64,000 nucleotides of DNA from Oceanobacillus halophilus (GTDB lineage: Bacteria; Bacillota; Bacilli; Bacillales; Amphibacillaceae): positions 29,778-93,777 of the forward strand of contig NZ_RBZP01000012.1 in assembly GCF_003628505.1 (NCBI RefSeq), written 5' to 3'. The notes beneath the pieces were generated by a model that made no database searches, was not told where the DNA came from, and worked only from the letters and a program-made list of their open reading frames with translations. Shown one piece after another: positions 35,229-46,092 of the stretch. Made by a program: the position numbers and the translations under genes. How positions within the stretch are numbered: position 1 is the first letter of the stretch; each line of letters opens with the position of its first letter.

Positions 35229-35666
35229 ATGGATTCAGTACAGAAGAAAGTGAATATTAGGCTTGAAACAACCATTAATGATAATGGCAGCAAGGAACAT
35301 AATACCGTTCAGGAAACGGGAAAATTCTTTATTAAAGGAAATAGGCATGTTTTAATGTTTGAAGAAACGTTGGATGAGGAGCTGAAAGTACGTAATTTAG
35401 TTACCATTCAGGACGGTTCCGTTAATATAAAACGGACGGGCCCAGTTTCTATGAATCAAAAGTTCGATATTAATCATATTACAGAAAATGTATATAAGCA
35501 TCCGCATGGCACCATACATATGGAAACCTTCACGAAGAAAATGACCTATAAGCAAAAAAGTGAGATAACGGAAGGGCAATTAGCCATTTCTTATACGGTC
35601 AAATTAAATGGGCAGGATGAACGGAAACATGATCTGATTTTGAGTTATAAGGAGGAATCCGAATGA
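35229..35666 (+). CDS. ywiB: DUF1934 beta-barrel protein YwiB
   Basis: The 145-residue protein fits the calycin-like DUF1934 family: [38 protein letters not shown] and the [20 protein letters not shown] end-block. YwiB proteins are small beta-barrels of unknown ligand. Its last four bases (ATGA) overlap the argS start, so translation is coupled. The same pairing occurs in B. subtilis. A weak CGAGGCG site precedes the ATG. Confidence 0.88.
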   Translation: MDSVQKKVNIRLETTINDNGSKEHNTVQETGKFFIKGNRHVLMFEETLDEELKVRNLVTIQDGSVNIKRTGPVSMNQKFDINHITENVYKHPHGTIHMETFTKKMTYKQKSEITEGQLAISYTVKLNGQDERKHDLILSYKEESE

Positions 35667-37330
35667 ATGTCTTAGAACAAACAGAAGATATTTTAAAACA
35701 GGAAATAATAGAGGCGGTAATCAAGGCAAACCTTGCTACAAAAGAGCAACTTCCAGATATCGTTTTAGAAAAACCAAAGGATAAATCACATGGTGACTTT
35801 GCCGCTAACATTGCAATGCAGCTAGCAAGAATTGCAAAAAAAGCACCGCGTCAGATTGCGGATGACATTATCAACCATTTAGATCAGACAAAAGCATCGA
35901 TTGAAAAAGTAGAGGTTGCTGGCCCTGGATTTATTAACTTTTTCATGAAAAATGACTTTTTAGGCGATATTATCCCTACTATATTAAAAGCGGAAACTGA
36001 ATACGGAAGAACCAATGCAGGAAATGGGGAAAAGGTTCAGGTAGAGTTTGTTTCTGTTAACCCAACCGGTGATTTGCATTTAGGGCATGCACGTGGCGCA
36101 GCATATGGAGATGTATTATGTAATGTACTAGATGCGGCAGGATACCAGGTGGAGCGTGAGTATTATATCAATGATGCTGGAAACCAAATTGATAATTTAG
36201 CTTACTCTGTTGAGGCTCGTTATTTACAAGAATTAGGCCAGGATGCGGAAATGCCGGAAGATGGATATCACGGACAGGCTATTATCGACATTGCGAAGAA
36301 AATTGTCGCTGAAGATGGCGATAAATGGGTGAATGCAGATAAAGAGGAACGCATTGCTCACTTTAAAGAATACGGGTTACAATCTTCCTTAGAAAATATA
36401 AAAAACGATTTGCAAGCTTTTCGTGTGGAATTTGATAACTGGTTCTCGGAGCGTTCTCTGTACAAAGATAAAATCACGGAAGCGTTAAAAACCTTAGACA
36501 AAGAAAATTACATCTATGAAAAAGACGATGCAACCTGGTTTAAATCCACAGAATTCGGTGATGATAAAGATCGAGTTCTAGTGAAAAAAGATGGCAATTA
36601 CACCTATTTAACACCAGATATTGCTTATCATAAAGATAAACTGGACCGAGGGTTTGACCAGATTATTAACGTATGGGGAGCGGACCACCACGGATATGTA
36701 CCAAGAATGCGTGCAGCCATTCAAGCATTAGGCTATCCATCTGATAAATTCCATGTGAAAATCATTCAAATGGTAAACCTTTTTGAAGGTGGAGAAAAGA
36801 TTCGTATGAGTAAACGTACAGGGAAGGCTGTTGCACTTCGTGATTTAATAGAAGATGTAGGTGTCGATGCAGCCCGCTATTTCTTTGTAACACGCTCGAA
36901 TGATTCTCAGCTTGATTTTGATATGGATTTAGCACGTTCACAGTCCAATGATAACCCCATTTTCTATGTTCAGTATGCCCATGCAAGAATTTGTACGATG
37001 CTGGAGCAAGCGAAGAACAAGGGAATAGAAACGGATTCAACTTATGATGCAACGTTATTAACTGCTGAAAAAGAAGTGGACTTGCTTAAGAAATTAGGCG
37101 AATTCCCACAAGTAGTTGCAGAAGCGGCAGAAAAACACTTGCCTCATAAAGTAACGCAATATGTATTTGACTTAGCAACCTTATTGCATAGTTTCTACAA
37201 TGCGGTAAAAGTATTAGATCAAGATAACGAAGAATTAACCAGCGCAAGAATCGCTCTCATGAAATCCGTTCGAATTACATTAGCTAACGGACTTCAGCTA
37301 ATCGGAGTAACCGCACCTGAGAAAATGTAA
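35663..37330 (+). CDS. argS: Arginyl-tRNA synthetase
   Basis: The 555-residue class I synthetase charges tRNA-Arg. The HIGH-type motif is HLGH in [18 protein letters not shown] (about 132-149) and the KMSKS-type motif is RMSKR near residue 381. The N-terminal additional domain and the C-terminal DALR anticodon-binding domain (about 430-555) are both present. It overlaps ywiB by 4 bp. A GGAGGAATCC site lies inside ywiB. Length is normal for Bacillus ArgS. Confidence 0.97.
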   Translation: MNVLEQTEDILKQEIIEAVIKANLATKEQLPDIVLEKPKDKSHGDFAANIAMQLARIAKKAPRQIADDIINHLDQTKASIEKVEVAGPGFINFFMKNDFLGDIIPTILKAETEYGRTNAGNGEKVQVEFVSVNPTGDLHLGHARGAAYGDVLCNVLDAAGYQVEREYYINDAGNQIDNLAYSVEARYLQELGQDAEMPEDGYHGQAIIDIAKKIVAEDGDKWVNADKEERIAHFKEYGLQSSLENIKNDLQAFRVEFDNWFSERSLYKDKITEALKTLDKENYIYEKDDATWFKSTEFGDDKDRVLVKKDGNYTYLTPDIAYHKDKLDRGFDQIINVWGADHHGYVPRMRAAIQALGYPSDKFHVKIIQMVNLFEGGEKIRMSKRTGKAVALRDLIEDVGVDAARYFFVTRSNDSQLDFDMDLARSQSNDNPIFYVQYAHARICTMLEQAKNKGIETDSTYDATLLTAEKEVDLLKKLGEFPQVVAEAAEKHLPHKVTQYVFDLATLLHSFYNAVKVLDQDNEELTSARIALMKSVRITLANGLQLIGVTAPEKM

Positions 37331-37405
37331 GTTTATATAGAAGGTTGTTTTTTAATCCCTTTACTAACTGCTTACTACCGTCCGTAAACAAGCAATTAAC
37401 ATAGG

Positions 37406-37443
37406 AACACACACGTTAGTACAAAGTAACGTGTGTGTTTTTT
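37406..37443 (+). terminator. Intrinsic terminator after argS
   Basis: AACACACACGTTA and TAACGTGTGTGTT form a perfect 13-bp stem, followed by T6. Confidence 0.93.
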
Positions 37444-37568
37444 CTCTTATCAAAAATCACTTTAAGAAGTTTTTAAATAAAATGAAACTATACCCTTTAC
37501 AAAAGAGAGGAAATAGTGTAATTTTATATTCAAAAGAAACAGAAAATATAAAATTTTAGTTATACAGG

Positions 37569-37596
37569 TTGACTGAATGCTCATTCATAATATACT
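37569..37596 (+). promoter_or_regulatory. fadF promoter with operator in its spacer
   Basis: TTGACT (37569-37574), 16 bp, then TATACT (37591-37596). The palindrome TGAATGCTCATTCA (37574-37587) occupies the spacer, so a bound regulator would block RNA polymerase. A related palindrome lies before the thiolase gene (39840-39853). The likely ligand is the TetR protein encoded at 46079. Confidence 0.75.
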
Positions 37597-37678
37597 ATAG
37601 TAATAAGACTGACATCAAGAAAAATTCTGTAAATTGAAATCGTTAACACCAAGTGAATAGGGAGAAGGGGGAGCACTA

Positions 37679-39787
37679 ATGGATACATTTTTAATCATTA
37701 ACTGGATCGCTTTTTTAGCAATTACCATTTATGGATTATATCTGTTTGGCAAGGTTGTTGCGACAAGAGTGTCCTACATCAAGCTTGGTAAGAAATCGGA
37801 GTTTGATGGCGAAGTAAAGATGCGCTTAAAGCGGATTGGAAAAATAGTATTTGGCCAGTCTAAGCTATTGAAGGACAAGAAGTCTGGAACCATTCATGTC
37901 ATGATGTTCTATGGATTTATACTTGTACAATTTGGTGCCATTGACATGTTTGTTAAAGGGCTAGCACCAGGTAATCATTTGCCTTTTGGTATGTTTTATC
38001 CTGGATTTGTATTTTTCCAGGAAATCGTAACTTTGACGATCCTGGTAGCGGTAATTTGGGCATTTTATCGCCGTTATATAGAAAAACTTGTCCGTTTGAA
38101 ACGAGGGTTAAAAGCAGGACTAGTTCTTATTTTTATTGGTACGTTAATGATTTCAGTACTGTTTGGTAATGGAATGGCTATGATTTGGCATGGCCACGAG
38201 GCAACATGGACAGAGCCTGTTGCTAGTTTAATAGCGACTATTTTTGGATTCTTGTCTCCGGGTGCTGCTGCCGTACTGTTCTTTATCGCATGGTGGATAC
38301 ATACAGTAACCATTTTAACATTCTTGGTTTATGTACCTCAATCCAAGCATGCGCACTTAATTGCTGCACCAATCAACGTTTTCCTAAGCAAAAAAGTTCC
38401 AGGAAAGTTGAAAAAACTAGACTTCGATATCGATGAAGAAGCAGAAGAAAGTGAAGAAGAAATATCCTTCGGTGTTGGGAAAGTAGAAGACTTTGAACAG
38501 CATCAAATGATTGATTTCTATGCCTGTGTAGAGTGTGGCCGCTGTACAGATGTTTGTCCGGCTGCAGGGACAGGAAAGATGCTGTCTCCAATGGATATCA
38601 TGGTGAAAGTTCGTGATCACTTAACAGAAAAAGGAGCAGCAGTAACTGGTAAATCTGCCTGGGTACCATCATATGCTTTCTCTAGTGCACAAGGAAACAT
38701 GGCTAGCGCTGGTGGAGAAGCGGCTGCAACGATTCAACAAGCGAGCCTAATTGGAGATGTTATTACAGAAGAAGAATTATCTGGATGTACAACATGCCGT
38801 AACTGTGAGGATGCTTGTCCGGTTAATAATGAACATGTTGGTACGATTATTGATATGCGCCGCTATCTAGTAATGACAGAAGGTAAAATGGATGCAGATG
38901 TACAACGTGCGGTTATGAATATTGAGCGTCAAGGGAACCCTTGGGGATTATCGAAAAAAGACCGTATTAAATGGCGTGATGAAGATGAGTCTGTTTATGT
39001 TCCAACGGTTAAAGAACTGAAAAAAGAAGGAAAAGAATTCGAATATCTTTTCTGGGTTAGTTCCATGGGCTCCTACGACAGTCGCAGTCAGAAGATTGCT
39101 CTTGCCTTTGCTAAATTAATGAATAAGGCTGGAATCAGTTTTGCTATTCTTGGTAACCAAGAAGCAAACTCTGGAGATACTGCTCGTCGAATCGGGAATG
39201 AGTTCTTATTCCAAGAAATTGCGGAGAAGAATATTAAGACATTTGAAAAACATAATGTGAAGAAAATCGTTACGATCGATCCTCACGCCTATAACATTTT
39301 CAAAAATGAATATCCTGATTTTGGGTATGAAGCAGAAGTTCTACATCATACGCAAATGTTATATGATTTAGTAATGTCAGGAAAACTAGCACCGAAAAAA
39401 CCAATCAATCAACGTTTAACTTATCACGATTCTTGTTATCTAGGAAGATACAATGGAGTCTATGATCCGCCAAGAGAAATCTTGCAATCTATTCCTGGTT
39501 TGGAACTAGTGGAAATGGATCGTAGCCGAGAGAATGGAATGTGCTGTGGAGCTGGTGGCGGCTTGATGTGGGCAGAAGATACAACCGGTAACCGAATTAA
39601 CGTTGCTCGTACAGAACAAGCGTTAGCTGTTGAACCAACGATGATTTCTACAGCGTGTCCATTCTGCTTAACCATGATCAGTGATGGAACGAAAGCAAAA
39701 GAAGTGGAAGAGGACATCAGTACCCTAGATGTTGCTGAAATTCTAGCATTATCTGTATTTGTGGAAGAAAAAGAAGTAGTTGCTTAA
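37679..39787 (+). CDS. fadF: FadF-type iron-sulfur ETF:menaquinone oxidoreductase
   Basis: The 702-residue protein has N-terminal membrane helices (about five in 1-230) resembling a heme-b/NarI-like anchor. Two 4Fe-4S motifs follow (CVECGRCTDVCP at about 282 and CTTCRNCEDACP at about 370). A C-terminal pair of CCG-type domains carries HDSCYLGRYNG and GMCCGAGGG. B. subtilis FadF (YwjF) sits at the same spot. Such proteins pass electrons from acyl-CoA dehydrogenases through ETF to menaquinone. It heads the acyl-CoA oxidation gene set. Confidence 0.92.
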   Translation: MDTFLIINWIAFLAITIYGLYLFGKVVATRVSYIKLGKKSEFDGEVKMRLKRIGKIVFGQSKLLKDKKSGTIHVMMFYGFILVQFGAIDMFVKGLAPGNHLPFGMFYPGFVFFQEIVTLTILVAVIWAFYRRYIEKLVRLKRGLKAGLVLIFIGTLMISVLFGNGMAMIWHGHEATWTEPVASLIATIFGFLSPGAAAVLFFIAWWIHTVTILTFLVYVPQSKHAHLIAAPINVFLSKKVPGKLKKLDFDIDEEAEESEEEISFGVGKVEDFEQHQMIDFYACVECGRCTDVCPAAGTGKMLSPMDIMVKVRDHLTEKGAAVTGKSAWVPSYAFSSAQGNMASAGGEAAATIQQASLIGDVITEEELSGCTTCRNCEDACPVNNEHVGTIIDMRRYLVMTEGKMDADVQRAVMNIERQGNPWGLSKKDRIKWRDEDESVYVPTVKELKKEGKEFEYLFWVSSMGSYDSRSQKIALAFAKLMNKAGISFAILGNQEANSGDTARRIGNEFLFQEIAEKNIKTFEKHNVKKIVTIDPHAYNIFKNEYPDFGYEAEVLHHTQMLYDLVMSGKLAPKKPINQRLTYHDSCYLGRYNGVYDPPREILQSIPGLELVEMDRSRENGMCCGAGGGLMWAEDTTGNRINVARTEQALAVEPTMISTACPFCLTMISDGTKAKEVEEDISTLDVAEILALSVFVEEKEVVA

Positions 39788-39798
39788 TAACTTATAAA

Positions 39799-39830
39799 AT
39801 AGGGAGGACTAGTGCCTCCCTTTATCTTAG
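39799..39830 (+). terminator. Hairpin after fadF
   Basis: AGGGAGG (39801-39807) pairs with CCTCCCT (39815-39821), followed by a short T-rich tail. It may be partly leaky towards the thiolase gene. Confidence 0.65.
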
Positions 39831-39839
39831 TAGGATAAC

Positions 39840-39853
39840 TGAGCGAGCGTTCA
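39840..39853 (+). promoter_or_regulatory. Predicted operator before the thiolase gene
   Basis: TGAGCGAGCGTTCA matches TGAATGCTCATTCA of the fadF promoter as TGARYGNNCRTTCA. It lies between the fadF hairpin and the thiolase ribosome site. Confidence 0.6.
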
Positions 39854-39901
39854 ATCGATAGATGATAGATTTTTAAAAATGGAGTGAAAGGGAGGATTTT
39901 T

Positions 39902-41089
39902 ATGAGAAAAACAGTGATTATATCTGGTGCAAGAACACCTTTTGGGAAGTTTGGTGGGGCGTTAAAACCATTAACAGCGTCACAACTCGGTGGAAGAGCC
40001 ATTAAAGAAGCTTTGAAGCGTGCGGGATTAGAAGGATCTGAAGTAGATGAAGTAATTCTTGGAACGGTATTGCAAGGAGGGCAGGGACAAATTCCTTCCC
40101 GTCAGGCTGCAAGGGAAGCTGGTATTCCTTGGGAAGTAAAAACAGAAACAATCAACAAGGTGTGTGCATCAGGTCTTCGAAGTGTCACATTAGCCGATCA
40201 ACTGATTCGCTTGGGCGATGAAGAGGTTATTGTGGCAGGTGGAATGGAAAGCATGAGCAACGCACCTTATTTTATGCCAGATGCACGTTGGGGAAGCCGA
40301 ATGGGTGATAGCAAAGTAAAAGATTTAATGGTGCATGACGGATTAACATGTTCTTTTAAAAATGTACATATGGGAACATACGGAAACTCAACAGCTGATG
40401 AATTTGGCCTAACCAGAGAAGCGCAGGATGAATGGGCATACCGCAGTCATCAACGTGCAATAGAAGCAATTGAATCAGGAAGATTTAGAGATGAGATTGT
40501 TCCGGTAGAAATACCACAGCGCAAGGGAGACCCGGTTGTTGTTGATACTGATGAAGCTCCAAGAAAAGAAACTACCATTGAAAAATTAGCAAGTCTTCGT
40601 CCGGCTTTTGATAAAGATGGAACCATTACCGCTGGGAATGCACCAGGAATAAATGACGGGGCAGGTGCTTTTGTTGTCATGTCCGATACAAAAGCAAATG
40701 AACTAGGAAAAAACCCATTAGCAACAATCGTGGGGCACGCAGAAGTTGCTGTTGAAGCCAAAAATTTCCCGCAAACACCAGGATTAGTAATCAATAAACT
40801 TCTTGATAAAACAGGACACACCATTGAAGAAATAGACTTATTCGAAATAAACGAAGCATTCGCAGCAGTCGCACTTGCCAGTGGGCAGATTGCAAACGTG
40901 GACCCTGAAAAATTAAACGTCAATGGCGGTGCAGTAGCATTAGGCCACCCAATCGGAGCAAGTGGAGCCCGAATTATCCTAACACTCATTCATGAACTAA
41001 AACGCCGCGGCGGAGGACTTGGAATAGCCGCAATATGCAGTGGCGGCGGTCAAGGAGACGCAGTATTAATCGAAGTGCCAAAAAAGTGA
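39902..41089 (+). CDS. Acetyl-CoA C-acetyltransferase (thiolase)
   Basis: The 395-residue thiolase has the acyl-enzyme Cys in [12 protein letters not shown] (about residue 88), [19 protein letters not shown] and the second catalytic Cys in CSGGGQGDA near the C-terminus. It cleaves acetoacetyl-CoA to two acetyl-CoA, or the reverse. ATG 39902 follows AAAGGGAGG; an in-frame GTG at 39884 precedes that site and is rejected. The dehydrogenase gene lies downstream across repeat array D with no terminator between. Confidence 0.94.
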   Translation: MRKTVIISGARTPFGKFGGALKPLTASQLGGRAIKEALKRAGLEGSEVDEVILGTVLQGGQGQIPSRQAAREAGIPWEVKTETINKVCASGLRSVTLADQLIRLGDEEVIVAGGMESMSNAPYFMPDARWGSRMGDSKVKDLMVHDGLTCSFKNVHMGTYGNSTADEFGLTREAQDEWAYRSHQRAIEAIESGRFRDEIVPVEIPQRKGDPVVVDTDEAPRKETTIEKLASLRPAFDKDGTITAGNAPGINDGAGAFVVMSDTKANELGKNPLATIVGHAEVAVEAKNFPQTPGLVINKLLDKTGHTIEEIDLFEINEAFAAVALASGQIANVDPEKLNVNGGAVALGHPIGASGARIILTLIHELKRRGGGLGIAAICSGGGQGDAVLIEVPKK

Positions 41090-41124
41090 TTAATGAAATA
41101 GGACGTTTTTAAAGCAGGACGTGG

Positions 41125-41560
41125 AGCGGAGCGCCTATAAACAGAGAGGAGCGCCTATAAATGAGAGGAGCGCCTATAAATTGTGAGGAGCGCCTATAAA
41201 TTGTGAGGAGCGCCTATAAACAGAGAGGAGCGCCTATAAATTGGGAGGAGCGCCTATAAATTGTGAGGAGCGCCTATAAATGGAGAGGAGCGCCTATAAA
41301 TTGAGAAGAGCGCCTATAAATGGAGAGGAGCGCCTATAAATTGGGCGGAGCGCCTATAAATTGAGCGGAGCGCCTATAAATTGTGAGGAGCGCCTATAAA
41401 TGGAGAGGAGCGCCTATAAATGGAGCGGAGCGCCTATAAACAGAGAGGAGCGCCTATAAATTGGGAGGAGCGCCTATAAAATGAGGAGAGCGCCTATAAA
41501 CTAACAGCAACACCTATAAATCGAGAGTAACGCCTATTACACGAGTAAAAGCCTATATTC
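41125..41560 (+). repeat. Tandem array D, 20-bp unit, about 19 good plus 3 decayed copies
   Basis: GGAGCGCCTATAAA is followed by TTGTGA, TGGAGA, CAGAGA or TTGGGA. One unit is 19 bp. The 3' end decays through CAACACCTATAAA, AACGCCTATTAC and AAAGCCTATATT before the next gene's ribosome site. The array fills the gap inside an apparent operon and should be transcribed. Confidence 0.96.
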
Positions 41561-41581
41561 CAAAATCAAGGGGGAGAAAGC

Positions 41582-42433
41582 ATGTCTGTGAAGAAAGTAA
41601 TGATTGTAGGGGCAGGTCAAATGGGATCTGGGATTGCGCAAGTGTTCGCGCAATCTGGTTTTCAAGTAATTTTAAATGATGTAACTGAAGATGCTTTAAA
41701 TAAAGGTAAAGCATCGATTGAAAAAATTTTAACCAAAGATGTGACAAAAGGAAAAATCACAGAAGAGGATAAATCAAAAGCATTAAACAATCTATCGTTA
41801 TCTGGAAATATAGCAGATGCAGCGTCTTGTGATCTTGTGGTAGAAGCGATTGTGGAAAATATGGATGTGAAAACAAAGGTTTTCCAGGAGCTGGATCGGG
41901 TGACCCCACCTCATGCTATATTAGCGTCAAACACGTCATCTCTTCCAATCACAGAAATCGCTGCAGTCACAAATCGTCCAGAAAAAGTGATTGGCATGCA
42001 TTTTATGAACCCAGTTCCAGTTATGAAATTGGTAGAAATCATTCGAGGTCTGCAAACAACCGATGAAACATACGAAACCGTTGCAGAAACTGCGGAACGA
42101 TTAAATAAAACGTCGGTAGAAGTCAATGATTTTCCAGGCTTTGCTGCGAACCGTATTTTGTTGCCAATGATTAATGAAGCTATCTATGCTGTATATGAAG
42201 GGGTGGCATCTCCAGAAGATATTGATACCGTGATGAAATTGGGTATGAATCATCCAATGGGGCCACTTCAACTTGCAGATTTTATTGGCCTAGATACGTG
42301 TCTATATATCATGGAAGTGCTTCATGACGGGTTGGGTGACAGCAAATATCGTCCGTGTCCATTATTGAGAAAATATGTAAAAGCCGGCTGGTTAGGTAAA
42401 AAATCAGGGAGAGGGTTTTATGAATATACTTGA
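41582..42433 (+). CDS. 3-hydroxybutyryl-CoA dehydrogenase
   Basis: The 283-residue NAD(P)-dependent enzyme has the Rossmann loop [19 protein letters not shown] (about 9-27), [12 protein letters not shown], and the catalytic His in [17 protein letters not shown]. The C-terminal helical domain holds [15 protein letters not shown]. It converts 3-hydroxybutyryl-CoA to acetoacetyl-CoA for the thiolase encoded upstream. AAGGGGGAGAAAGC precedes the ATG and is the first unique sequence after array D. The next gene's ribosome site follows within 17-35 bp of its stop. Confidence 0.93.
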   Translation: MSVKKVMIVGAGQMGSGIAQVFAQSGFQVILNDVTEDALNKGKASIEKILTKDVTKGKITEEDKSKALNNLSLSGNIADAASCDLVVEAIVENMDVKTKVFQELDRVTPPHAILASNTSSLPITEIAAVTNRPEKVIGMHFMNPVPVMKLVEIIRGLQTTDETYETVAETAERLNKTSVEVNDFPGFAANRILLPMINEAIYAVYEGVASPEDIDTVMKLGMNHPMGPLQLADFIGLDTCLYIMEVLHDGLGDSKYRPCPLLRKYVKAGWLGKKSGRGFYEYT

Positions 42434-42467
42434 GTATGACGTGAACATCAAGGAGGAGGACACCAAG

Positions 42468-43598
42468 ATGAACCTGACTTTCACGGAAGAACAAGAAATG
42501 ATGCGAAAGATGGTCCGTGAATTTGCCCAAAATGATATTACCGGTGATATAAAGCGAATGGAAGAAGAGGACCGATTTCCAAAGGAAGTTATCAGGAAAA
42601 TGGCTGATTTAGGTTTAATGGGTATAGCCATTCCAGAGGAGTACGGTGGCAGTGGCATGGACTTTACTTCCTATATCATTGCCATTAACGAGCTTTCAAA
42701 AGTAAGCGCTACAATTGGCGTGATTCTCTCTGTCCATTCATCCGTAGGAACCAATCCTATTCTTTATTTCGGGACAGAAGAACAAAAGCGCTACTACATT
42801 CCCAAACTAGCATCAGGCCAATATCTTGGCGCTTTTGCACTAACGGAACCTGGGGCAGGATCTGATGCACAGAGTATAAAAACTACTGCTAAAAAAGATG
42901 GTGACAACTATATCCTAAATGGCACGAAAATGTTTATCACCAATGGCGGAGCAGCAGACACCTACATTACATTTGCAAGAACAGCAGCTAACGAAATTAG
43001 TGCGTTTATTGTGGAAAAAGATACCCCAGGACTCCATATAGGGAAAAAGGAAAAGAAAATGGGACTTAACGGATCCAATACCGTGCAGCTGAGTTTTGAC
43101 AATTGTGAGGTTCCTGGAATGCAGCTGCTTGGCAAAGAAGGGGATGGATTCAAGATTGCGATGGTGAACTTGAATGTCGGCAGAATCGGGATTGCAGCAC
43201 AAGCATTAGGGATTGCTGAGGGAGCGCTCAGTCATTCCATTCAATATGCCAAAGAGCGAGAGCAATTTGGAAAACCCATTTCAGCAAATCAAGGCATTTC
43301 TTTTAAACTGGCAGATATGGCGACAGAAGTCGAGGCAGCAAAACTATTAGTCTATCAAGCGGCATCTCTGGTAGAACGAGGAATCGACTGTGGCAAGGAA
43401 GCATCCATGGCGAAAATGTATGCCTCCAATACGGCCATGAAAACAGCCATTGAAGCTGTCCAAATTTTTGGAGGCAATGGATATACCAAAGACTTTCCTG
43501 CAGAACGATTTTTCCGCGATGCGAAAGTCACGCAAATTTATGAAGGAACGAATGAAATACAGCATATGGTTATTTCGAAAAAACTATGGAGAGATTAA
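42468..43598 (+). CDS. Short-chain acyl-CoA dehydrogenase, first copy
   Basis: The 376-residue flavoenzyme begins MNLTFTEEQEMMRKMVREFA. FALTEPGAGSDAQSIKTTAK and YILNGTKMFITNGG are FAD-binding and substrate motifs, and the catalytic Glu lies in [10 protein letters not shown] near the C-terminus. ATG 42468 follows AAGGAGGAGG; an upstream ATG at 42420 would overlap the previous gene and lacks its own site. Together with the second copy it is suited to butyryl- and isobutyryl-CoA oxidation, which is inference from the operon. Confidence 0.93.
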   Translation: MNLTFTEEQEMMRKMVREFAQNDITGDIKRMEEEDRFPKEVIRKMADLGLMGIAIPEEYGGSGMDFTSYIIAINELSKVSATIGVILSVHSSVGTNPILYFGTEEQKRYYIPKLASGQYLGAFALTEPGAGSDAQSIKTTAKKDGDNYILNGTKMFITNGGAADTYITFARTAANEISAFIVEKDTPGLHIGKKEKKMGLNGSNTVQLSFDNCEVPGMQLLGKEGDGFKIAMVNLNVGRIGIAAQALGIAEGALSHSIQYAKEREQFGKPISANQGISFKLADMATEVEAAKLLVYQAASLVERGIDCGKEASMAKMYASNTAMKTAIEAVQIFGGNGYTKDFPAERFFRDAKVTQIYEGTNEIQHMVISKKLWRD

Positions 43599-43668
43599 AG
43601 AGATTGTTAGTAACACACGTAAAAAAGTGTGACAAATATAGCCTTAATACACTCAAGGGGGAAAAAAC

Positions 43669-44808
43669 ATGAACTTTCAACTAACCGAAGAACAAGAAAT
43701 GCTTAGAAAAATGGTAAGGGATTTTGCAATCAATGAAGTAGAACCAACTGCTGCAGAACGGGATGAGGAAGAACGATTTGATCGCAGCATTTTTAATAAG
43801 ATGGCTGAACTCGGTCTAACAGGTATCCCCTGGTCAGAGGAATATGGTGGAATCGGTTCTGATTTTGTCAGCTATGTGATTGCTGTTGAGGAATTATCAC
43901 GTGTATGTGCATCAACGGGTGTAACATTATCAGCGCATCTGTCCTTAGCAAGCTGGCCAATTTACAAGTATGGAAATGAAGAACAAAAGAAAAGCTTCTT
44001 ATATCGACTAGCAACGGGAGAGGCATTGGGTGCTTATGCTTTATCTGAGCCAGGAGCTGGAAGTGATGTAGCTTCCATGAAGACTACGGCGAAAAAAGAT
44101 GGAGATGAGTATGTTCTAAATGGCAGCAAAGTATGGATAACAAATGGTGGAGTAGCAGATCTTTATCTTGTTTTTGCCAAAACAGATCCTGATGCGAACC
44201 ATAAAGGAGTTAGTGCATTTATCGTTGAAAAAGGAACAGAAGGATTTTTATTTGGGAAGAAAGAAAAGAAATTAGGAATTCGCTCTTCCCCAACAACAGA
44301 ACTCATTTTTGAAAACTGTCGTGTACCAAAGGAAAATATGCTTGGTGCGGAAGGCGATGGATTCAAGATTGCGATGTCTACCTTGGATGGCGGGCGAAAT
44401 GGAATTGCAGCTCAAGCCGTGGGAATTGCACAAGGTGCCTTAGATGCAGCAGTAGACTATGCCAAAGAGCGCGAGCAGTTCGGAAAACCAATTGCAACCA
44501 ATCAAGGAATCTCTTTTAAATTAGCGGATATGGCGACAGAAGTAGAAGCGTCCCGACTGTTAACCTATCAAGCTGCATGGCTAGAATCACAAGGCTTGCC
44601 ATATGGAAAGGCATCGGCCATGTCCAAATTATTTGCAGGAGATACAGCAATGAAAGTCACCGTCGAAGCTGTTCAAGTATTTGGCGGATACGGATACACG
44701 AAAGACTATCCAGTTGAACGGTACATGAGAGATGCAAAAATCACCCAGATTTATGAAGGAACCAATGAAATACAAAGATTGGTTATTGGCAGAATGCTTA
44801 CGAAATAA
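43669..44808 (+). CDS. Short-chain acyl-CoA dehydrogenase, second copy
   Basis: The 379-residue paralogue of the previous gene shows the same landmarks: [53 protein letters not shown], and the catalytic Glu in [10 protein letters not shown]. The two copies diverge mainly in the N-terminal helices and the EATAERDEE-like segment, suggesting different chain-length or branch preferences. A stretch of 70 bp separates them. It is followed by the 42-bp repeat array G and then meaB. Confidence 0.93.
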   Translation: MNFQLTEEQEMLRKMVRDFAINEVEPTAAERDEEERFDRSIFNKMAELGLTGIPWSEEYGGIGSDFVSYVIAVEELSRVCASTGVTLSAHLSLASWPIYKYGNEEQKKSFLYRLATGEALGAYALSEPGAGSDVASMKTTAKKDGDEYVLNGSKVWITNGGVADLYLVFAKTDPDANHKGVSAFIVEKGTEGFLFGKKEKKLGIRSSPTTELIFENCRVPKENMLGAEGDGFKIAMSTLDGGRNGIAAQAVGIAQGALDAAVDYAKEREQFGKPIATNQGISFKLADMATEVEASRLLTYQAAWLESQGLPYGKASAMSKLFAGDTAMKVTVEAVQVFGGYGYTKDYPVERYMRDAKITQIYEGTNEIQRLVIGRMLTK

Positions 44809-44859
44809 GTAAGATTGATTGATACGCGGAAGTCGATCGAACGAGGAAGGCGTAGGGTG

Positions 44860-45110
44860 AGCGGGAAGCTGGACAGTCGTGCGAAGTAGTCATAAAAACG
44901 CGCGCCCGCCCAGCACAAATGAGAGAGGCAGTAGCAAAACCGCGCGACCGCTCAGTACAAACGAGCGAGGCAGCCACAAAATCGCGCGCCCACTCGGCGC
45001 AAACGAGCGAGGCAGCCACAAAACCGCGCGCCCACTCCTCAAAAACGAGCAAATACCACGCCAAATCGATCGGCCCTAACACAAAATCAATCAATAAACC
45101 AGCCAAAAAT
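44860..45110 (+). repeat. Tandem array G, 42-bp unit (2 x 21 bp)
   Basis: Three well-aligned 42-bp copies start at about 44899, 44941 and 44983, with partial copies on both sides. Each contains CGCGCGCCC near its start and ACGAGCGAGGCAGCCACAAA near its end. A half-unit of 21 bp precedes the first. The 3' side fades into CAAATCGATCGG and CAATCAATAAACC. The array is far more GC-rich than its neighbours. It separates the second acyl-CoA dehydrogenase gene from meaB within one operon. Confidence 0.85.
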
Positions 45111-45147
45111 CAACCTCTAGCAATGTGAATTTGAAAGGAAGTACATC

Positions 45148-46092
45148 ATGCATGAAATCGTAGAACGGATGAAGAACAAGGATGTGCGTGCATTAGCAAG
45201 GGCCATCACAATGGTTGAAAATGACCATCCAGATAAACTCGAGATGCTTAGTGATGTTTTTTCACTGAAAAAGCATGCGCTTTATGTTGGATTGACGGGG
45301 TCACCTGGAGCGGGGAAGAGTTCTCTTGTTAATCGGCTGATTACACATATCCGGAATGAAGGAAAAACAGTAGCAGTGATAGCGGTAGATCCAACCAGTC
45401 CCTTTAGTGGTGGTGCACTATTAGGTGACAGAGTTCGGATGAATGAGCATTTTACAGATGATGGGGTATACATTCGAAGCATGGCGACCCGCGGAAGTTT
45501 GGGTGGGTTGGCGCGTGCAACAAAGGATGCTGTTCGAATTTGCGATGCCTTTGGATTTGATGTAGTCATTGTGGAAACTGTTGGTGTCGGTCAGTCAGAG
45601 CTCGACATTATGAAAATAGTGGATACAACCGCCGTTGTTCTAACGCCAAACAGTGGAGATGTCCTGCAAATTTTTAAAGCAGGAATTATGGAAATTGCTG
45701 ATCTGTTTGTAATCAATAAGGCAGACCTGGATGGCGTTGGCAAGCTGAAGCGACTTCTCCGAGAGCTAGTAATGATGACAGCGACAGAAGAGCACAAAGT
45801 AGCTATTGTAAAGACGATCACTACACAAAATGAAGGCATTGATGAATTATGGGAAAAAGTGAAAGAACATCGTGAATACTTGTATTCCACACAAGAAGGG
45901 AAACAAAAACGCAATGCACAATTTGAATTAGAAGTGTATGAATTAATCCGAGAAGAGATATGGCGGGAGGTGAAATCTTTCGTCGAATCGAATGATGACC
46001 TTCCGCCAATGGACTCTAGTGCTGATCCATATAGGCTTGCTAAGGATTGGCTGGAAAAGTGGAAGGAGGCCGTGGTAGATGGAAAAAGATAA
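45148..46092 (+). CDS. meaB: MeaB-type G3E GTPase, chaperone of B12-dependent mutase
   Basis: The 314-residue GTPase has the P-loop GSPGAGKSSLVNRL (about 50-63), [20 protein letters not shown] (about 77-96), the VETVGVGQSE switch and the NKAD specificity motif. MeaB proteins gate cofactor loading and rescue of methylmalonyl-CoA or related mutases. icmF, encoded nearby, has its own G-domain, so the separate MeaB may serve a different mutase or act redundantly. It overlaps the TetR gene by 14 bp. GAAAGGAAG precedes the ATG. Confidence 0.93.
   Translation: MHEIVERMKNKDVRALARAITMVENDHPDKLEMLSDVFSLKKHALYVGLTGSPGAGKSSLVNRLITHIRNEGKTVAVIAVDPTSPFSGGALLGDRVRMNEHFTDDGVYIRSMATRGSLGGLARATKDAVRICDAFGFDVVIVETVGVGQSELDIMKIVDTTAVVLTPNSGDVLQIFKAGIMEIADLFVINKADLDGVGKLKRLLRELVMMTATEEHKVAIVKTITTQNEGIDELWEKVKEHREYLYSTQEGKQKRNAQFELEVYELIREEIWREVKSFVESNDDLPPMDSSADPYRLAKDWLEKWKEAVVDGKR

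Noticed and set aside
44798..45128. Open frames through the 42-bp repeats
   Set aside because: The period is a multiple of three and GC-rich DNA has few stops; no start signals.
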